19,219 nt of DNA from an uncultured Porphyromonas sp. (lineage in GTDB: Bacteria > Bacteroidota > Bacteroidia > Bacteroidales > Porphyromonadaceae). Below, piece by piece: positions 15,134 to 19,219 of the stretch. Below the pieces are notes generated by a model, which saw nothing but the letters and a program-made list of their open reading frames with translations, was not told the origin of the DNA and ran no database searches. The translations under genes were made by a program, and so were the position numbers. Location: positions 1 to 19,219 of the forward strand of contig CALTVJ010000030.1 in NCBI GenBank assembly GCA_943912835.1. The letters run 5' to 3'. Each line of letters begins with the position of its first letter. Position 1 is the stretch's first letter.

Positions 15134-17467
15134 ATGGAAACGAAAAAACGTAAAAAGACTAAGTCTTCACAGTATAAAAACAGAAAGCCTCTCTACCAAG
15201 AAATGTGGGAGGCTTTAGTTGCTCCAATAGCTAGGGTGTTTGAAAGCTATAACATTCGTTATTTCCTTTTGGGTGTCGTTTTTATCGTATTCCTGATTAT
15301 TGCTTTAATTCGGATCTTACTATTCATTACGGGAGGGACAGCTCAAAGCTATAGAAACTTAGGGAATCAAATCAATCGTCCTACACCAATAAGTATATCG
15401 CCAGTACGCGGAGCGATTTATTCTTCTGATAACAGACCTATAGCAGTTACTGCACCGATGTATAGGTTACATTTTGACTTTGCTCATCCTATCTTGGCTG
15501 GTTTACATAAGGAGCCTAAGACACCTCAAGAAGTCCTCGATAGAGACTCTCTGCAACGCAGACTTAATAGAGATCTTGATAGCTTATTGTCTCAGTTGAC
15601 AGAAGCTTTTGCCAAAGATGGAGTGCAAGTAGACAAATCTACTGTACAGAAACGTTGGCGTGCTGCTTTGCAAAAAAAATCACGTTATTGTGCTGTTGTC
15701 AATTTGGATATAAGCTATTTGCGCTACAAAGAGATGATGGCTAGAGAACCCATGTTAGGTCCTATTGTCGACACGCTTAAAAATAAAAGAGGGATAAGTT
15801 TACTTAGAACGCTCCTGACTCCACCGAAAGAGATAAGCAAACGTATCAATCCCTTTGGCTCACTAGCACTAAGAACTATAGGTTCTGTTTATGGAGAGAT
15901 GAAGGACGGTTTGTCTGTCGGTAAGCAGGGGTTAGAAGCAGGTTTCAATAAGGATCTTCAGGGAGTAAAAGGTAAGGGCTTAGCTGTTCACGTCGCTGGT
16001 ACTAGTCGCAAGGAAACCTTAGTAAAGCTTCCTGCCCAAGATGGCTATAGTGTTTATACTACTTTGGATATGAATATTCAGAGTCAGTTAGAGCGTATTA
16101 TGAGAGCTCAGCTGACCAAGTTTAGTGCACAGAGTGGTACAGCTATTTTGTTGGATGTCCCTACGGGACGAGTCTTGGCTATGACCAATCTATTTAAGAA
16201 TAAGCAAGGATATTCAGAGGATCGCAACTTCGCTATTACTGATATGAGTGAGCCAGGCTCAACGTTTAAAGTCGCGTCCATGTTGGTTGCTCTAGATAAT
16301 AATTTTGTTAAACCGAAAGATACGATCGATGTAGGAAATGGTCTTTGGGAAGTTGGTGGACGTACTGTAAGGGATCATAATGCTCATCATGGAGGCTATG
16401 GCCGATTGTCTGTTTCTCAAGTCATTGAGCGATCAAGCAACGTCGGCGTGGCTAAGATTATACAAAAGAATTTTAAGGATAAGCCTAGTAGTTACGTACA
16501 ACAAGTGAGAGATCTGGCTTTTGGACACGATTTGAGGGTTGAGATACCAGGGGCTGAGCAGGCTCGCATACGTATGCCTAAAAAGGAAACATGGTATGGG
16601 ACAACATTGGCTTGGATGAGCTTTGGTTACGAAACACAAATCCCCCCTATGTATACTGCCGCTTTCTTTAATGCAATAGCCAATGGAGGAAAGTTGATGA
16701 AGCCTTATTTGGTGCGAGAGATTAGAGACAAGGAAGGTACACTTATTAGGAGGATAGATCCTCAAGTTGTTAAGGCACAAATAGCCAAGCCCTCAAGTAT
16801 ATCTGCGATACAAGATATGCTTCGTAAAGTTGTCACTGATGGTACCGGAAAGAAGCTTAATAGCTCTGTAGTGGCTATCAGTGGTAAGAGTGGTACAGCT
16901 CAGATTGCCAAAGCTGGGGGGTATCGTGGGCCTGATGGTGTGAGTCACCAAGTGTCTTTTTGTGGTTACTTCCCAAGTGAAGCCCCTCGTTATACTCTGA
17001 TGGTAGTTATTCGAGAGCCTTCCAAAGAGTTTGCTGCTGGTGGAGGTTCTATGGCTGGCCCCGTTGTCAAAGAGTTAGCAGAGACGATTATATCTATGGA
17101 ACAGGTTCGCGATCTGGAGCAGTTGAAGCAAACTCAACGACAGCCTAATGATCCAATTATAGGGCGTAAGCAAGAGCTAGAGTTTGCTCTTAAATCGAGC
17201 CACATTAAATTCCAGTCTCGAGAGGATATCTCTAAGGATGCTTATATTAGGGTTGATAGAGATGGTCGAGAGTCGCTCTTAACCAAAGTCCCTAAAAACA
17301 CTATTCCCAACCTCATAGGCATGACTGCTAGTGATGCCCATTATTACTTGAGAAGCTTGGGCTATAAAGTCCGCCTAAGAGGTTATGGTCGTGTTGTAGA
17401 GCAAAGGCCTGAAGCAGGTACAAAAGTTAAACCTGCGACTTTGGTCAATCTGTCTTTGCAGATGTAA
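15134..17467 (+). CDS. ftsI: Penicillin-binding protein, FtsI/PBP3-type transpeptidase with C-terminal PASTA domain
   Basis: Septal class B transpeptidase that cross-links peptidoglycan during division. A short basic N-terminus (METKKRKKTKSSQYK) precedes one membrane helix at about residues 46-67. The PBP dimerisation domain follows, with RGAIYSSDNRPIAVTAPMY as its landmark. The transpeptidase active-site motifs are all present: S376-T-F-K379 (SEPGSTFKVAS), S434-S-N436 (ERSSNVGVA) and K585-S-G-T588 (SGKSGTAQIA). Residues about 715-777 form one PASTA repeat (IPNLIGMTASDAHYYLRSLG, ending VNLSLQM), which in other proteins binds muropeptides or beta-lactams. The 777-residue length exceeds E. coli FtsI (588) because of extra N-terminal-domain sequence and PASTA. 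murE does not follow; a cation antiporter does. Confidence 0.95.
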   Translation: METKKRKKTKSSQYKNRKPLYQEMWEALVAPIARVFESYNIRYFLLGVVFIVFLIIALIRILLFITGGTAQSYRNLGNQINRPTPISISPVRGAIYSSDNRPIAVTAPMYRLHFDFAHPILAGLHKEPKTPQEVLDRDSLQRRLNRDLDSLLSQLTEAFAKDGVQVDKSTVQKRWRAALQKKSRYCAVVNLDISYLRYKEMMAREPMLGPIVDTLKNKRGISLLRTLLTPPKEISKRINPFGSLALRTIGSVYGEMKDGLSVGKQGLEAGFNKDLQGVKGKGLAVHVAGTSRKETLVKLPAQDGYSVYTTLDMNIQSQLERIMRAQLTKFSAQSGTAILLDVPTGRVLAMTNLFKNKQGYSEDRNFAITDMSEPGSTFKVASMLVALDNNFVKPKDTIDVGNGLWEVGGRTVRDHNAHHGGYGRLSVSQVIERSSNVGVAKIIQKNFKDKPSSYVQQVRDLAFGHDLRVEIPGAEQARIRMPKKETWYGTTLAWMSFGYETQIPPMYTAAFFNAIANGGKLMKPYLVREIRDKEGTLIRRIDPQVVKAQIAKPSSISAIQDMLRKVVTDGTGKKLNSSVVAISGKSGTAQIAKAGGYRGPDGVSHQVSFCGYFPSEAPRYTLMVVIREPSKEFAAGGGSMAGPVVKELAETIISMEQVRDLEQLKQTQRQPNDPIIGRKQELEFALKSSHIKFQSREDISKDAYIRVDRDGRESLLTKVPKNTIPNLIGMTASDAHYYLRSLGYKVRLRGYGRVVEQRPEAGTKVKPATLVNLSLQM

Positions 17468-17491
17468 TGATTGTTGAATAATATATTGATA

Positions 17492-18481
17492 ATGGTAATA
17501 GATATTCTACTTTTTTTTGTTGGTGTTGCTCTCATCATTTTGGGAGCAAACTTTTTGACTGATGGAGCTGCTGCTTTTGCTCGTCGTCTGGGTCTTAGTC
17601 CTCTTATGGTGGGCTTGACTATTGTTGCTTTTGGTACTTCGGCTCCAGAGTTGGTTGTGTCGCTCACATCTGCACTTTCGGGAAGTTCGGATATAGCTTT
17701 GGGTAATGTTGTCGGGAGTAATATCTTTAATATCCTTGTTATTGCTGGTGTTACCTCAATGGTGGCTCCACTATCTATCAGCCCCAGTACAATTAGGGTT
17801 GAGATCCCGATGATGATACTAGCATGTATTGTTGCAGCTTTGCTTGTTCTAGATGTTCCGTTGAGTGGTTTGGTCAACCAAACTAATGTTGTCAGCCGTA
17901 CTGATGGAATGATTTTGTTATCGTTTTTTGCCATCTTTTTGGCTTATACCATAAGCATTAGTAAAAGCTCGGAAGCCATTGATCTTGTTGAGGAGTCTAA
18001 TGATACAGGTGTCAAGGAGCAAAAGAAACCTCTGTGGCTTCTTTTTGTGATGATGATTGGGGGCTTGGTTGGCTTGGTCTTCGGAGGAGATCTATTCGTT
18101 AAATCAGCTTCAAGTTTGGCAAAAGCCTTAGGAATTAGTGAGGCCATAATTGGTCTGACAGTAGTTGCCGCAGGTACATCTTTGCCAGAGTTAGCAACGA
18201 GTGTCGTTGCGGCACTCAAGGGGGAGCAAGATATGGCTATAGGTAATGTGGTAGGTAGTAGTATATTCAATGTCTTCTTTATTTTGGGGACTACAGCTGT
18301 AGTTAAGCCTATTGGTATGGGAGAGTTGAGTGTTATTGACTTCTTGACTATGGTTCTAGCTTCGTTTCTTCTCTATTTGTTCGGTGTGTTTTTCGGTAAC
18401 CGATCAATTACACGTTTAGAGGGCATATTTTTAAGTCTAGCTTATGTTGCCTATACGGCATATTTGATCAGTCAGTTGTAG
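17492..18481 (+). CDS. CaCA-family calcium/sodium antiporter (YrbG-like)
   Basis: Inner-membrane cation exchanger, probably Na+-driven Ca2+ export. It shows the internal duplication of the family. Repeat 1 contains DGAAAFARRLGLSPLMVGLT, VAFGTSAPELVVSL and GNVVGSNIFNILV; repeat 2 contains KSASSLAKALGISEAIIGLT, VAAGTSLPELATSVV and GNVVGSSIFNVFF. The conserved acidic residues of both alpha repeats (G-T-S-x-P-E) are present. About ten hydrophobic segments are spread over the protein, with a polar loop between the halves (SSEAIDLVEESNDTGVKEQK). I chose ATG 17492, which gives 329 residues beginning MVIDILLFFVGVALIILGAN, the usual family start; an in-frame TTG at 17471 would add seven residues. The gap to ftsI is about 24 bp, so transcription may read through. 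No terminator is visible after it. Confidence 0.93.
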   Translation: MVIDILLFFVGVALIILGANFLTDGAAAFARRLGLSPLMVGLTIVAFGTSAPELVVSLTSALSGSSDIALGNVVGSNIFNILVIAGVTSMVAPLSISPSTIRVEIPMMILACIVAALLVLDVPLSGLVNQTNVVSRTDGMILLSFFAIFLAYTISISKSSEAIDLVEESNDTGVKEQKKPLWLLFVMMIGGLVGLVFGGDLFVKSASSLAKALGISEAIIGLTVVAAGTSLPELATSVVAALKGEQDMAIGNVVGSSIFNVFFILGTTAVVKPIGMGELSVIDFLTMVLASFLLYLFGVFFGNRSITRLEGIFLSLAYVAYTAYLISQL

Positions 18482-18593
18482 GGAAAATAGCTTGATATGT
18501 TCGTCTATTTATAGCCTGAATTTTGGTTTAATTAATGAGAGGTTTATCTTGCTGATTATTAGTGCAATATGAACCTCCTAGAATGGAGCGAAA
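18482..18593. other. Non-coding spacer after the antiporter
   Basis: No ORF, promoter box or terminator is convincing here. GAGGTT (18538-18543) and AACCTC (18572-18577) could pair across a 28-nt loop, but there is no T-run and the stem is only 6 bp. Confidence 0.4.
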
Positions 18594-18677
18594 TTTCCAC
18601 TATAGTAGAAATAAATTTTCACTATAGTGGAAATATTTTTTTACTATACTAGAAATTTATTTTTACTATAGTAGAAT
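18594..18677. repeat. Four tandem near-palindromic repeats, exact 22-bp period
   Basis: Four copies of a TTTnnACTATAGTnGAAA-like element, each centred on CTATAG (CTATAC in copy 3), separated by AT-rich spacer. The core C positions are 18600, 18622, 18644 and 18666, so the period is exactly 22 bp three times. Copy 1 is TTTCCACTATAGTAGAAA (18594-18611), copy 2 is TTTTCACTATAGTGGAAA (18616-18633), copy 3 TTTTACTATACTAGAAA (18638-18654) and copy 4 TTTTACTATAGTAGAA (18661-18676). Each copy is close to self-complementary, so each could bind a dimeric protein on the same DNA face (about two helical turns) or fold into a small hairpin. Spacers of a few bases are too short for CRISPR. The array ends about 15 bp before homology to a decayed integrase begins. 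Confidence 0.9.
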
Positions 18678-18689
18678 TTTTAGGGTACT

Positions 18690-19219
18690 TTGAGGAACTA
18701 TTTGGAGAAAGAGCTGAAGGCTGTGATTGAGTGGTAATTGATTGCGAATGTCTGAGAAATGAGGTGATTGTTTCTGTTCGCAGTATTTACGGAGTTGGCT
18801 TTCGCTGATGTAAAGAAGCTGAAGTATTCGGATATTCAAAAGAGCAATAACGGAGTGAGCTATATCCGTACGCAGAGACAAAAGACAGAAGTTGAAAGTC
18901 TTGTGCCTTTGCACCCGATAGCCGAAAAATCCTATAGCACCAGCAACCAAAAGACAATGTACAAGACAGCTTCGTTTTGTCGTAAATCTAAGCTAAGTCC
19001 AGATAGGCGTACATCCTAAGGAAATAGTATTGGTGTGTGGCATCCGTCAAGTACTTACTTTTCACATGGCTTTTGGGACGCTGACGCTTTAGGCAGGCGT
19101 GTCGATAGAGAGCGTCACCAAAATGATGGGGCATTCGTCCATTGCCAGCACGCAAATTTATGCCCAAATCACTGACCAAAAGATTGCAAAGGATATGGAC
19201 AGGCTGATGCAACAAAGAG
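18690..19219 (+). pseudogene. Decayed tyrosine recombinase/integrase (Bacteroidota mobile-element type), runs off window
   Basis: Integrase homology is spread over several frames. In one frame (18696 to about 18924) it reads NYLEKELKAVIEW, then three stops (taa, tga, tga) before LFLFAVFTELAFADVKKLKY, SDIQKSNNGVSYIRTQRQKT and VPLHPIAEK. A probable 1-nt loss in the A-run at 18925-18929 shifts the frame to HQQPKDNVQDSFVL. A third frame (about 19000 on) reads EIVLVCGIRQVLTFHMA-FGTLTL, a TAG stop at 19090-19092, then AGVSIESVTKMMGHSSIAST and QIYAQITDQKIAKDMDRLM to the window edge. The usual HMARHTFGTLTL box is cut to HMAFGTLTL, a 9-nt in-frame deletion removing the catalytic Arg of H-x-x-R. The active-site Tyr context (QIYAQ) remains. 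The copy cannot make a working recombinase; it is a scar of an integrated element. Confidence 0.85.

Noticed and set aside
17383..17934. 183-codon open frame on the minus strand across the ftsI end and antiporter start
   Set aside because: It lies antisense to two certain genes, its translation has no domain-like pattern and is rich in Thr/Ala/Ile as expected from reversing the hydrophobic antiporter codons.
17944..18270. 108-codon minus-strand frame inside the antiporter gene
   Set aside because: It mirrors the antiporter's second half and has no independent start signal or family resemblance.
18538..18577. Terminator after the antiporter (GAGGTT / AACCTC)
   Set aside because: Only a 6-bp stem with a 28-nt loop and no T-run follows, so it cannot be supported as an intrinsic terminator.
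18594..18677. CRISPR array
   Set aside because: The spacers are only about 4-6 AT-rich bases and are not unique sequences, the repeats are short palindromes, and no cas gene is present.
18768..19019. A small intact 83-residue gene starting at a TTG
   Set aside because: The sequence is an internal piece of a tyrosine recombinase whose homology continues upstream through stops and downstream in other frames; it is part of the pseudogene.

Overview
The window looks like chromosomal DNA from a Bacteroidota bacterium, most likely Porphyromonadaceae/Porphyromonas-like. The evidence is a SusC/SusD-type glycan-uptake locus, a run of SPII lipoproteins, an ExbB - small membrane protein - ExbD - ExbD operon, a Bacteroidota-type FtsL, and promoter boxes of the TTTG / TAnnTTTG type. 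By eye the base composition is moderately AT-rich, and every convincing gene is on the + strand. The genus is inferred and species cannot be named from the sequence alone.

Region 1 (1-7977) is the 3' part of a polysaccharide-utilisation locus: a SusC-like TonB-dependent transporter (5' end outside the window), a SusD-like lipoprotein, a GH18-like lipoprotein that has lost the whole catalytic motif (probably a glycan-binding protein), a DUF1735 + laminin-G lipoprotein, and a DUF1735 + GH18 lipoprotein with an intact D-x-x-D-x-D-x-E motif in an Endo H/Endo F1-like context. The order resembles the high-mannose N-glycan locus BT3983-BT3987 of Bacteroides thetaiotaomicron. The likely job is surface cleavage of N-glycans from glycoproteins and import of the released oligosaccharide. 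A strong intrinsic terminator closes the locus.

Region 2 (7978-10863) is a 326-bp leader with a good promoter match and several inverted repeats, followed by exbB, a four-helix membrane protein of unknown function, and two exbD genes. This is the proton-driven motor that, with a TonB not present here, would energise transporters such as the SusC protein of region 1. It ends in a 15-bp-stem terminator.

Region 3 (10864-12233) is a DUF389 membrane protein with its own -7 box directly after that terminator.

Region 4 (about 12300-18481) runs rseP - rsmH - ftsL - ftsI - Na+/Ca2+ antiporter with very short gaps. It is the front of a division/cell-wall (dcw) cluster, but mraZ is absent upstream and murE/mraY do not follow ftsI.

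Region 5 (18482-19219) has no intact gene. It holds four near-palindromic repeats at an exact 22-bp period, followed by a decayed tyrosine recombinase with stops, frame changes and a deletion over its H-x-x-R box. It runs off the right edge. No tRNA, rRNA or CRISPR array was seen.
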